Shown: positions 52,239 through 60,620 of the stretch, piece by piece
Layout: each line of letters begins with the position of its first letter
Numbering within the stretch: position 1 is the first letter of the stretch
Origin: JAGPDF01 sp052035735
GTDB taxonomy: Bacteria > Acidobacteriota > Thermoanaerobaculia > Multivoradales > JAGPDF01
NCBI GenBank assembly: GCA_052035735.1
Contig: JBPOHI010000009.1
Coordinates: forward strand, 16,744-80,743
Direction: 5' to 3'
DNA: 64,000 nucleotides
Made by a program: the position numbers and the translations under genes
Notes under the pieces: generated by a model
Told to the model about the DNA's origin: nothing
What the model saw: only the letters and a program-made list of their open reading frames with translations
Databases searched by the model: none

Positions 52239-52988
52239 TCATCGGAAGATCAGGTTGACGCCGAGCGAGGCTTCCCGAAAGGCGCGCGGGAGCGGCGGCA
52301 GCGGCGAGGAGGCTTGGACGGCGCGCAGGGCCGCGAGGTCGAACGAGTTGATACCGGAGGATGTGGCGATGCGCACGTCGGCGATCCGTCCGTCGCGCTG
52401 GATGCGATAGTGCACGGTGGCTTCGACGCCCGAGCCGACCATGGGGCGCACCCAGTTGTGCTGAATCATCGCGAGCATCTGATCGACATAGTAGCCGTAG
52501 ACGAAGTCGGGGTTGTCGAGGCCGGCGACAGCCGCACCCAGAGCCAGCGCCGAGGCGCTCCCTCTGTCGTTTCCCTGAACCTCCGGCTCGGCGACCGGCA
52601 TGGGCTCTGGCGCGGACGCCTTGGTGTCGCGGGAGGGGGCGGGCTTCACCGGGACCTTCGCCGGGGCCTTCTCGCGCAGCGAAGGCGTGTCCGGAGGGGG
52701 CGTGACCGGCGGGGGCGTCGCGGGCTGCGGTTCCGGCTTGGCGAGAGGCGGCGGTGGCGGAGCGGGTTTCGGGCGCTCCACGCCGAGACGGGCGGCGGGC
52801 ACGATCTGGACGGCCACGTACTCGATGGGGGTCTTCTCGGTCTGGCGGAGGCGCGGTAGCCCCAAGGCGCCGAGCACCGCGACGGCGTGCACGGCGAGAG
52901 CCGCAGCGGTACAGCGGCGCAGCAAGGTCCCTTCCCGGTCGATGCGGCGGCGTTCGAGAACTCCGGTGACCGCGTAGGTCGAAGTCAC
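52239..52988 (-). CDS. tolA: TonB/TolA-like energy transducer of the Tol system
   Basis: 249 residues: a single membrane helix near the N-terminus (about 27-45), a long Pro/Lys/Ala-rich periplasmic spacer (about 70-140), and a TonB-type C-terminal domain (YGYYVDQMLAMIQHNW, VHYRIQRDGRIADVRI). Position between tolR and tolB indicates it does the TolA job, although the C-terminal domain is TonB-like. Start ATG 52988 overlaps the tolR stop. Confidence 0.88.
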   Translation of the reverse strand: MTSTYAVTGVLERRRIDREGTLLRRCTAAALAVHAVAVLGALGLPRLRQTEKTPIEYVAVQIVPAARLGVERPKPAPPPPPLAKPEPQPATPPPVTPPPDTPSLREKAPAKVPVKPAPSRDTKASAPEPMPVAEPEVQGNDRGSASALALGAAVAGLDNPDFVYGYYVDQMLAMIQHNWVRPMVGSGVEATVHYRIQRDGRIADVRIATSSGINSFDLAALRAVQASSPLPPLPRAFREASLGVNLIFR

Positions 52989-53425
52989 TGCTGCCGGGGC
53001 TCCGGTTTCTCGGTGACCATGCCCACCTTGCCGATTCCGCCGCGATGCAGGGTGTCGAGGACGTCGATCACTTTGCCGTACGGAGTGTCGCGGTCCCCCT
53101 TGAGGAAGACGGTCTCGTTGGCTCGGCCGCGCAGCAGGGGAGTCAGCACCTCGACCAGCTTGGTGGGATGAATCGGGCGTTCCTTGAGGTAGATCAGTCC
53201 TTCGCGGTTCACCGACAGCACGATCGGGTCCTCGCCGCGCAGCGGCAGCGGGGGAGCCTCGGCCTTGGGCAACGCGACTTCGATCCCCTGGTGCAGCATC
53301 GGGGCGGTCACCATGAAGATGATGAGCAGCACCAGCATGACGTCGACCAACGGGGTGATGTTGATCTCCGACAGAATGGAGTCGTCGTCGTGGGAGAAGC
53401 CGCCGCTCGAGCCGAGAAAGGACAT
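52985..53425 (-). CDS. tolR: Biopolymer transporter TolR/ExbD
   Basis: 146 residues with one membrane helix (about 25-45) carrying the essential Asp in NITPLVDVMLVLLIIFMV, and a periplasmic domain (KGDRDTPYGKVIDVLDTLHR). It forms the proton-driven motor with TolQ. ATG 53425 shares one base with the tolQ stop (TGATG). Confidence 0.95.
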   Translation of the reverse strand: MSFLGSSGGFSHDDDSILSEINITPLVDVMLVLLIIFMVTAPMLHQGIEVALPKAEAPPLPLRGEDPIVLSVNREGLIYLKERPIHPTKLVEVLTPLLRGRANETVFLKGDRDTPYGKVIDVLDTLHRGGIGKVGMVTEKPEPRQQ

Positions 53426-54153
53426 CAGGTGAAGTTGCGCTCGGTCAGGTTGAGGAATTCGAGGGTGAAGTCCTCCATCTGGTGGCGCAGTTGCTTGAAG
53501 CGACCGGCGAGGAAGTTATAGGCGACGAGCGCCGGGATCGCCGCCCCGAGGCCGGCGGCGGTGTTGATCAGGGCTTCGGCGATGCCGGGGGCGACGGCGA
53601 CCAGCGAGGTGGAGCCGGTCCGCCCGATGTCTTCGAAGGCGCGCATGATTCCCCAGACCGTTCCGAAGAGGCCGACGAACGGCGCCACGGCGGCGGTGGT
53701 GCCGAGGAACGCCGCGGCGCGGGTCAGGATCTCGAGCTCGCCGGTAAGCGCCCGCCGCAACGTCCGTTCGACGCTGGTGAGCGAGCGGATCTGATACTGG
53801 CCGCGCGCCGTCGAATCTTCGGGCTGCGCCCGGATCTGGTGGTCGATCTCGGCATATCCGGCCTGGAAGATGCCGACCAGGGGCGATGCCGCGAGCTTGG
53901 CGGTGGCGGCGCTGACTTCGCTGAAACGCTTGCTGGCGCGGAAGATCTCGAGGAATTTCCGCGACTGGCGGGCGGCCCGGCGGAGGTGAACCAGCTTCCA
54001 GAGGAAGATCGCCCACGAGCCGATCGAAAAGAAGAGCAGGACGCCGAGCACTACCTGCGCCATCGGTCCCGACCTGCCGAAGGCCTCGGCGAGCCCGGTG
54101 GTGGCAGGAGTCGGGGTCTGCGCGACGAGAAGCAGAGAATCGAATACGCCCAT
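53425..54153 (-). CDS. tolQ: Proton-channel motor protein TolQ
   Basis: 242 residues with three membrane helices: one at about 30-55 (VVLGVLLFFSIGSWAIFLWK), and two in the C-terminal half including FVGLFGTVWGIMRAFEDIG and the Ala-rich AEALINTAAGLGAAIPALVAY, as in TolQ/ExbB/MotA. The frame extends upstream to 54297, but ATG 54153 begins the real protein; GGAG lies upstream and a promoter at 54180-54209. First gene of the operon. Confidence 0.95.
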   Translation of the reverse strand: MGVFDSLLLVAQTPTPATTGLAEAFGRSGPMAQVVLGVLLFFSIGSWAIFLWKLVHLRRAARQSRKFLEIFRASKRFSEVSAATAKLAASPLVGIFQAGYAEIDHQIRAQPEDSTARGQYQIRSLTSVERTLRRALTGELEILTRAAAFLGTTAAVAPFVGLFGTVWGIMRAFEDIGRTGSTSLVAVAPGIAEALINTAAGLGAAIPALVAYNFLAGRFKQLRHQMEDFTLEFLNLTERNFT

Positions 54154-54179
54154 AGAAACCCGGAGCTCCGAAACGAGAA

Positions 54180-54209
54180 AAGCTAGCATGCGTCCGAAGA
54201 GACTGTCCA
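54180..54209 (-). promoter_or_regulatory. Promoter of the tol-pal operon
   Basis: On the reverse strand, TGGACA (54209-54204), 18-bp spacer ending TGC, TAGCTT (54185-54180), giving an extended -10. The implied leader to ATG 54153 is about 20 nt. Confidence 0.5.
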
Positions 54210-54249
54210 CGCGCCTCCCCACCCTTTTACGTAGGGCGGCGGAGAATCG

Positions 54250-54277
54250 TTGACGCGAGCGTCGGGTCGAGCATACC
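54250..54277 (+). promoter_or_regulatory. Candidate promoter of etfBA
   Basis: TTGACG (54250-54255), 16-bp spacer, CATACC (54272-54277). The -35 is good and the -10 weak. GAGAGGG follows as the ribosome-binding site 8 nt before ATG 54318. Confidence 0.4.
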
Positions 54278-54317
54278 TTTGCCTCGACGTGCCGCACTTT
54301 CCGAGAGGGTTGCCCAG

Positions 54318-55106
54318 ATGAAAATTGCCGTCTGCATCAAGCAGGTGCCGGACACCGAAGCGCGGTTGCGCGTCGGCAAGGAGGGCCGGTGGATCGACGA
54401 AGAGGACCTTCCCTTCGCGATCAACGAGAGCGACGAAGTCGCCCTCGAGGAGGCGCTGCAGATCGCCGAGAAGCAGGGCGGAGAGGTCGTCGTCTTCAGC
54501 CTCGGCCCGGAACGGGTTCGCGAGGCGCTGCGCAAGGCCCTGGCCCTCGGGGCCGGTCGTGCGGTGCATCTCAAGCACGACGCCTTCGCCGGCGGCGATG
54601 CCATCGCCACCGGCCGGGCGCTCGCGGCGGCGATCCGGAAGGAGGGTTGCGACCTCGTGCTGACCGGCTCGCAGTCCGACGACAACGGATTCGGAGCCAC
54701 CGGGACCATCGTCGCGGGAAGCCTCGACTGGCCACATGCCTGGCTGGTGATGGGCGTGGAGGTCGAAGAGGGTGCGAAGAGCCTCAAAGTCACCCGCGAG
54801 ATGGAGAGCGGACTCTCGGAGGTTTTCCGGGTCGCGCTTCCGGCGGTGCTCGAGGTGCAGGCGGGACTGAACCACCCGCGCTACGCCTCACTCAAGGGGA
54901 TCATGGCAGCGAAGAAGAAGGAGATCGCGGAGCTCTCGCCTGCCGATCTCGGCCTCGACGAGGCCGAAGTGGGCCTCGCCGGCTCGCGTCTCGAAGTCCT
55001 TTCGGTGGGATTTCCCGAATCCTCGGCGGGAGCCCAGATTCTCTCCGGGGAGGCGGCCGCCTCCGATCTGATCTCGAAACTGAAGAACGAAGCCAGGGTG
55101 ATCTGA
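54318..55106 (+). CDS. etfB: Electron transfer flavoprotein subunit beta
   Basis: 262 residues. Start MKIAVCIKQVPDTEA, then INESDEVALEEALQIAE, LTGSQSDDNGFGATG (AMP-binding) and the ETF-beta signature VTREMESGLSEVFRVALPAVLEV, shown here in pieces. With EtfA it carries electrons from acyl-CoA dehydrogenases to the quinone pool. ATG 54318 is used; the frame to 54279 lacks a ribosome-binding site. The stop overlaps etfA (TGATG). Confidence 0.96.
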   Translation: MKIAVCIKQVPDTEARLRVGKEGRWIDEEDLPFAINESDEVALEEALQIAEKQGGEVVVFSLGPERVREALRKALALGAGRAVHLKHDAFAGGDAIATGRALAAAIRKEGCDLVLTGSQSDDNGFGATGTIVAGSLDWPHAWLVMGVEVEEGAKSLKVTREMESGLSEVFRVALPAVLEVQAGLNHPRYASLKGIMAAKKKEIAELSPADLGLDEAEVGLAGSRLEVLSVGFPESSAGAQILSGEAAASDLISKLKNEARVI

Positions 55107-56083
55107 TGGCGAACGTCTACGCGGTACTGCAGCAGCGAGAAGGAAAGATCCATCGGATGGCTTGGGAGACCGTCGCCGCGGCGCAGCAGTTGGCCGCGCT
55201 CGCGGGTGGCAAGGCGGCAGCTGTCCTCCTGGGCAGCGGCGTGGGCGCTCTCGCCGATGAGGTAGCGGCCTGTGACCTCGAGTCGGTCCGGGTCATCGAC
55301 CAGCCGTTGCTGGCCGACTACACGCCGGGCGGGTATGTCGCGGCACTGGCCGGGCTGATGGCGCTGGAGGGTCCGGCGACCCTGCTCTTCCCGCACACCT
55401 ACCAGACGATCGAGTACATGCCGCGACTGGCGCTCGCCACCGGGGCGGGAATCGTTCCGGAAGCGCTCTCCTTCGAGTCCGACGGCTCCGGCGGTGTGGT
55501 CTGGAAACGCCCCATCCTCGAAGGCAAGATGCACGCTCGCGTGCGCGCCCGTGGCGCCGGCCCGACCATGGTCTCGCTTCAGTCGGGCGCCTTCTCCGCC
55601 GACGCCCGCCGGCCCGGGCAGGCGCCGGTCACGACGGTCGGAGTCGACCTCGCCGCCGCCGCCCCGTGGCGAGAGATCCTCGGCGTCCAGCAGATGGGCG
55701 GAGAGACCGTCGATCTCTCCAAAGCCGACATCATCGTCGCCATCGGCCGTGGCATCGGTGGCGCCGACAAGATGGGTCCGGTCGAAGAGCTCGCTCGTCT
55801 GCTCAAGGCCGACATCGGCGCCAGCCGGCCGGTCATCGACAGCGGCTGGCTGCCGCGCGACCGGCAGATCGGATCGAGCGGCCAGACCGTTTCGCCGAAG
55901 CTCTATCTGGCACTCGGAATCTCCGGTGCGATCCAGCATCTGGTCGGGATGAAGGGCTCGACCTGCATCGTGGCGGTGAACAAAGACGCCGGCGCGCCCA
56001 TCTTCAAGATCGCCAACTACGGCATCGTCGGCGACCTGCACGAGGTCGTGCCAGCGATGGTGGCGAAGCTCAAGGAGGGGTGA
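55106..56083 (+). CDS. etfA: Electron transfer flavoprotein subunit alpha
   Basis: 325 residues. The N-terminal domain is followed by the FAD-binding domain: KADIIVAIGRGIGG, ASRPVIDSGWLPRDRQIG, GQTVSPKLYLALGISGAIQH, and VAVNKDAGAPIFKIANYGIV. This is a canonical housekeeping ETF pair without bifurcation-type extensions that I can see. Its end overlaps the convergent methyltransferase by 14 bp. Confidence 0.96.
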   Translation: MANVYAVLQQREGKIHRMAWETVAAAQQLAALAGGKAAAVLLGSGVGALADEVAACDLESVRVIDQPLLADYTPGGYVAALAGLMALEGPATLLFPHTYQTIEYMPRLALATGAGIVPEALSFESDGSGGVVWKRPILEGKMHARVRARGAGPTMVSLQSGAFSADARRPGQAPVTTVGVDLAAAAPWREILGVQQMGGETVDLSKADIIVAIGRGIGGADKMGPVEELARLLKADIGASRPVIDSGWLPRDRQIGSSGQTVSPKLYLALGISGAIQHLVGMKGSTCIVAVNKDAGAPIFKIANYGIVGDLHEVVPAMVAKLKEG

Positions 56084-56879
56084 GGGCTTGCGTGAGCCGT
56101 GCCAGCACCAGAGCCGCGGCAACGGCGACGTTGAGCGACTCGAGCCGGCCGGCGAGCGGAATGGTGACGGTGAGATCGAGCAGCGCGCGCGTCGCCGGAG
56201 AAAGGCCAGGCCCCTCCGCTCCGAGCGCGACGATCGTGACCGCTTCCTCGGCTCTCAGGTCTTTCACCGGAGCGAGCTCGGCGATGGGAATCGCTCCGCG
56301 GTGGGCCTCGAGTCCGATCCACCGCGCGCGCCTGCCAGAGGCCGGGGAGAAGTACCGGCGGAGCTCTCCCGCCTCTGCCTGAGCGGCGACCGGCAGCCGG
56401 AGGAGGCTCCCGGCAGAGGCACGCAAGGCGCGCGCGTGATTCGGATCGGCGCATCCCGGCGAAAGGATGAGGCCCGCCGCAGCGAGCCCTTCGGCGACTC
56501 GGGCGAGCGCTCCGAGGTTGCCGGGGTCCTGGATATGGTCGAGATAGAGCCAGATCTGGCCGGCTCGCGGGTCGAGGCCGGCAAGACCCGGGCGGGGCAG
56601 GTGGCAGACCGCGAGCAGGCCGCGCGGCGAGTCGGCGTCGGCCAGCGTCTCGAGGACGCCTGGCGAGGCGAGCAACGGCGGCCGGGCGAGTCGGGCGAGC
56701 ACCTCCTGACCACGAACCGTGGCGAGAAACTCCTCGGTCGCCAGCACCAGATGCAGGGAGAGCCCGGCCTCGAGCGCCTCGAGAACAAGGTGAGGCCCCT
56801 CGAGAATCGCTTCCGCGCCCCTCGCTCGCCGAATCCGGCGGACGGTTTTGATAGCCTCGTTGCGCGAGCTCTCGATCAT
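56070..56879 (-). CDS. TrmH/SpoU-family RNA 2'-O-methyltransferase
   Basis: 269 residues. An N-terminal L30-like substrate domain (AILEGPHLVLEAL) precedes the SPOUT knot: YLDHIQDPGNLGALARVAEG (motif 1), ALGAEGPGLSP (motif 2), and TIPLAGRLESLNVAVAAALVL (motif 3; Asn in LNVA). It methylates a ribose in rRNA or tRNA; the exact target cannot be read. ATG 56879 overlaps, on the opposite strand, the ATG of the next gene (shared CATG). A TAAGAT box lies 8 nt before the start (56893-56888). Confidence 0.88.
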   Translation of the reverse strand: MIESSRNEAIKTVRRIRRARGAEAILEGPHLVLEALEAGLSLHLVLATEEFLATVRGQEVLARLARPPLLASPGVLETLADADSPRGLLAVCHLPRPGLAGLDPRAGQIWLYLDHIQDPGNLGALARVAEGLAAAGLILSPGCADPNHARALRASAGSLLRLPVAAQAEAGELRRYFSPASGRRARWIGLEAHRGAIPIAELAPVKDLRAEEAVTIVALGAEGPGLSPATRALLDLTVTIPLAGRLESLNVAVAAALVLARLTQALTPP

Positions 56880-57474
56880 GGCGCCAGATCTTAGGGAGTT
56901 CCTCGGGGAATTCCAACGCGGTATCGAAGTCTGCGTCGTCGATTCGGGCGCCGACACGCTGTTCGGCGTGCGCGACGCTTTCCGGCGCTTCTTTCGCCGC
57001 GACTCGGGAGAGGTCGCGCCCGTGGCTGTGGTGCCGCAGCAGATCCCGAGCCCGCTCACCGGTCTGCCGCTCTCGGACGCAGAGGCGATCGCCCGCGCCC
57101 GGCGCGGTGTCGAACAGATGGCGGCCGAGTTCCCCGGCGCCTACCATTTCTATCTCGCGTCAGAGGCCTGCTACCACTCCCTGGATCTCGGCGCCGAGAC
57201 GCCCTTCTTCGTGCGCAGCTGGACGGTGCTTCGCGGTGTCGGAGGAGAGACGATGGGTTCGAGCGGCTCGCTGCAGCTACCGCCCAATCTCGTCGAGGGG
57301 TTGGGCGTCGAGCAGCTGCCGCATTCGATTCCCGGGACGCGGAGGAGCGGCGGCATCGTCGCCTCGCTCACCGGCGGACTCGCGAGCCGGCGAACGGCGG
57401 TCGCCGAAGCGACCCTGCATGCGCTGGCGACGCAACTCTACGGCGTCCTCGACACGCGGCGCACGCGCCGTTGA
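56878..57474 (+). CDS. DUF84-like (YjjX-type) nucleotide phosphatase candidate
   Basis: 198 residues. The layout fits the DUF84/ITPase-like fold: GADTLFGVRDAFRRFF at the start, IPSPLTGLPLSDAEAIARAR, an acidic mid-portion, and MGSSGSLQLPPNLVEGL with LGVEQLPHS, similar to the G-x-S-...-LP-x-x-V pattern of non-canonical purine NTPases. Its usual N-terminal strand (VAVGSTNPVK) is not seen, so the assignment is tentative. ATG 56878 is chosen over TTG 56848; its start codon overlaps that of the divergent methyltransferase. Function would be clearing ITP/XTP. Confidence 0.55.
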   Translation: MAPDLREFLGEFQRGIEVCVVDSGADTLFGVRDAFRRFFRRDSGEVAPVAVVPQQIPSPLTGLPLSDAEAIARARRGVEQMAAEFPGAYHFYLASEACYHSLDLGAETPFFVRSWTVLRGVGGETMGSSGSLQLPPNLVEGLGVEQLPHSIPGTRRSGGIVASLTGGLASRRTAVAEATLHALATQLYGVLDTRRTRR

Positions 57475-57586
57475 GGGGTCCGACGGATGCGAGTTTGCCG
57501 GCCGAAGTCCGGCCGCCGCGCGGAGTTCGTCTGATAAAGTCGCACTTTCGGGGCACACCGTCCCTTCCTTCGACAGAGGTCCGAGA

Positions 57587-58765
<1,179 letters not shown>

Positions 58766-58790
58766 GCCCGTCGAGCGCGCTTCGCCGGTC

Positions 58791-60611
58791 ATGAGCGACG
58801 ACGTCGGGACACCGCCCGCCGCGGGCGGCCCCCCGCGGCTGCACCGGGGGCAGATCGCGGCGATTCTGCGCGAGGTCGCCGACCTGCTCGATCTCAAGGG
58901 GGAGAACCCCTTTCGCAGCCGCGCCTACGCCAACGGCGCCCGCGCCATCGAAGGGATGGCGGAGGACCCACAGGACCTCTACGAGGCGGGAACGCTCGGC
59001 GAGGTCCGCGGGATCGGCCCCGGACTGGTCGCCGGCATCGCAGAGATCGTGCTCACCGGGACACTCGCGCTGCTCACCGAGCTGCGCGCCGAGTTCCCGG
59101 CCGGAGTGCAGGATCTTCTGCGCATCCCGGGGCTGGGGCCGAAGCGACTTCGCCTGCTCCTCGAGAAGCTCGATATCGACTCGACTGCCGCACTCGAACG
59201 CGCCTGCCGTGACGGTCGCGTCGCCGAACTCCCGGGGTTCGGAGCGAAGAGCCAGGAGAAGCTCCTGCAGGGGCTGTCGAGCCTGCAGAAGCTCGGCGAG
59301 CGCCACCTCCTTCCCGAAGCGCGCGCGGCGGCGCAAGCTCTGGCCCGCCACCTTGCCGCGCTTCCGGCGGTCATCGCGGTGGAGATCGCCGGCAGCCTGC
59401 GGCGGAACTGCGAGACCATCGGCGACCTGGACCTCGTGGCGGCTGTACCGGCGGGGGAGCGCGAGGTCGTCGTCGAGCACTTCCTGGCGGCCCCCTCCGT
59501 CCTGCAGCCGATCGAACGCGGCAGCACCAAGGCGGCCGCCGTCGTCGCCGGCGGGATTCGAGCCGATCTGCGCCTGGTGGAGGAGAGCGAGTTCGCCGCG
59601 GCGCTGCTGCACTTCACCGGCAGCAAGGAGCACAACGTCGGCCTGCGGGCGCGCGCCAAGGGCCGCGGCTGGACGCTCAACGAGTACGGACTGCACGCGG
59701 CGCGCGAGAGCAGCGAGGCGACGGTAGAGACGCGCTTCGCACTTGCCTCGGAGCGCGCGATCTACGACCAGCTGGGACTCGCCTGGGTCCCGCCGGAAGC
59801 CCGCGAAGGTCTGGGCGAGCTCGAGCTCGCCGAGGCCGGCCCGATCGCGGAGCCAGTGGTCCTCTCCGACCTCTGCGGAACGCTGCATGTCCACACCGAC
59901 TGGAGCGACGGCATCGCGCCGCTCGAGGGAATGGCCGCTGCGGCCGGCAATCTGGGTTGGGAGTATCTCGGCATCGCCGACCATTCCCGCGCCGCCGCCT
60001 ACGCCCGCGGGCTCGACGCGGCGCGGGTCCGCCAGCAGTGGCAGGCGATCGACGCCTGGAACGAGGCCGGTCGCAAGCCGTACCTGTTCAAGGGTACGGA
60101 ATGCGACATCCTGGCCGACGGCGCGCTCGACTTCGACGACGAGTTGCTGCTCGGCTTCGACTACGTCGTCGCCTCCGTCCACAGCCGATTCGGGATGTCG
60201 CGCGAAGCGATGACGGCGCGCTGGGTGCGCGCGGCTTCGCATCCCTGCGTGACTTTTCTCGGTCACCCCACCGGGCGCCTGCTCCTCGTGCGTGAGCCCT
60301 ACGAGCTCGATCTCGATGCGGTGCTCCACGCCGCTCGCGCCAACGGCGCGATTCCCGAGCTCAACGCCAATCCGCACCGGCTGGATCTCGATTGGCGCCC
60401 GCTGCGCGGCTGGCTCGCGGAGGGGGGGAAGACTTCGATCCATCCCGACGCCCACTCGCCGCACGGACTCACCGACGTCGCTTACGGAGTGGGCATCGCG
60501 CGCAAGGCACTGGCGACTCCCGGGCAGATCCTCAACACGCTGTCCCTCGCTGAGATGCAGGAGTACTTCGCCGCCCGGCGGCAGCGCGCGCGAGAGCTGC
60601 TGTCCCGTTGA
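58791..60611 (+). CDS. polX: DNA polymerase X family protein with PHP domain
   Basis: 606 residues. N-terminal helix-hairpin-helix 8-kDa domain (VADLLDLKGENPFRSRAYAN; GIGPGLVAGIAEIV), palm with catalytic Asp pair in GSLRRNCETIGDLDLV and third Asp in IRADLRLV, then a C-terminal PHP phosphoesterase with TLHVHTDWSDG, LGIADHSRAA, GTECDIL and NANPHRLDLDW. It fills short gaps in base-excision repair and trims 3' ends. ATG 58791 lies 25 bp after metK, so they may share a transcript. Confidence 0.95.
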   Translation: MSDDVGTPPAAGGPPRLHRGQIAAILREVADLLDLKGENPFRSRAYANGARAIEGMAEDPQDLYEAGTLGEVRGIGPGLVAGIAEIVLTGTLALLTELRAEFPAGVQDLLRIPGLGPKRLRLLLEKLDIDSTAALERACRDGRVAELPGFGAKSQEKLLQGLSSLQKLGERHLLPEARAAAQALARHLAALPAVIAVEIAGSLRRNCETIGDLDLVAAVPAGEREVVVEHFLAAPSVLQPIERGSTKAAAVVAGGIRADLRLVEESEFAAALLHFTGSKEHNVGLRARAKGRGWTLNEYGLHAARESSEATVETRFALASERAIYDQLGLAWVPPEAREGLGELELAEAGPIAEPVVLSDLCGTLHVHTDWSDGIAPLEGMAAAAGNLGWEYLGIADHSRAAAYARGLDAARVRQQWQAIDAWNEAGRKPYLFKGTECDILADGALDFDDELLLGFDYVVASVHSRFGMSREAMTARWVRAASHPCVTFLGHPTGRLLLVREPYELDLDAVLHAARANGAIPELNANPHRLDLDWRPLRGWLAEGGKTSIHPDAHSPHGLTDVAYGVGIARKALATPGQILNTLSLAEMQEYFAARRQRARELLSR

Positions 60612-60620
60612 GCGGCGGCC

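Noticed and set aside
57541..57586. SAM riboswitch upstream of metK
   Set aside because: Only 46 nt lie between the possible -10 and the start; no SAM-I-type helices or conserved bases are visible.
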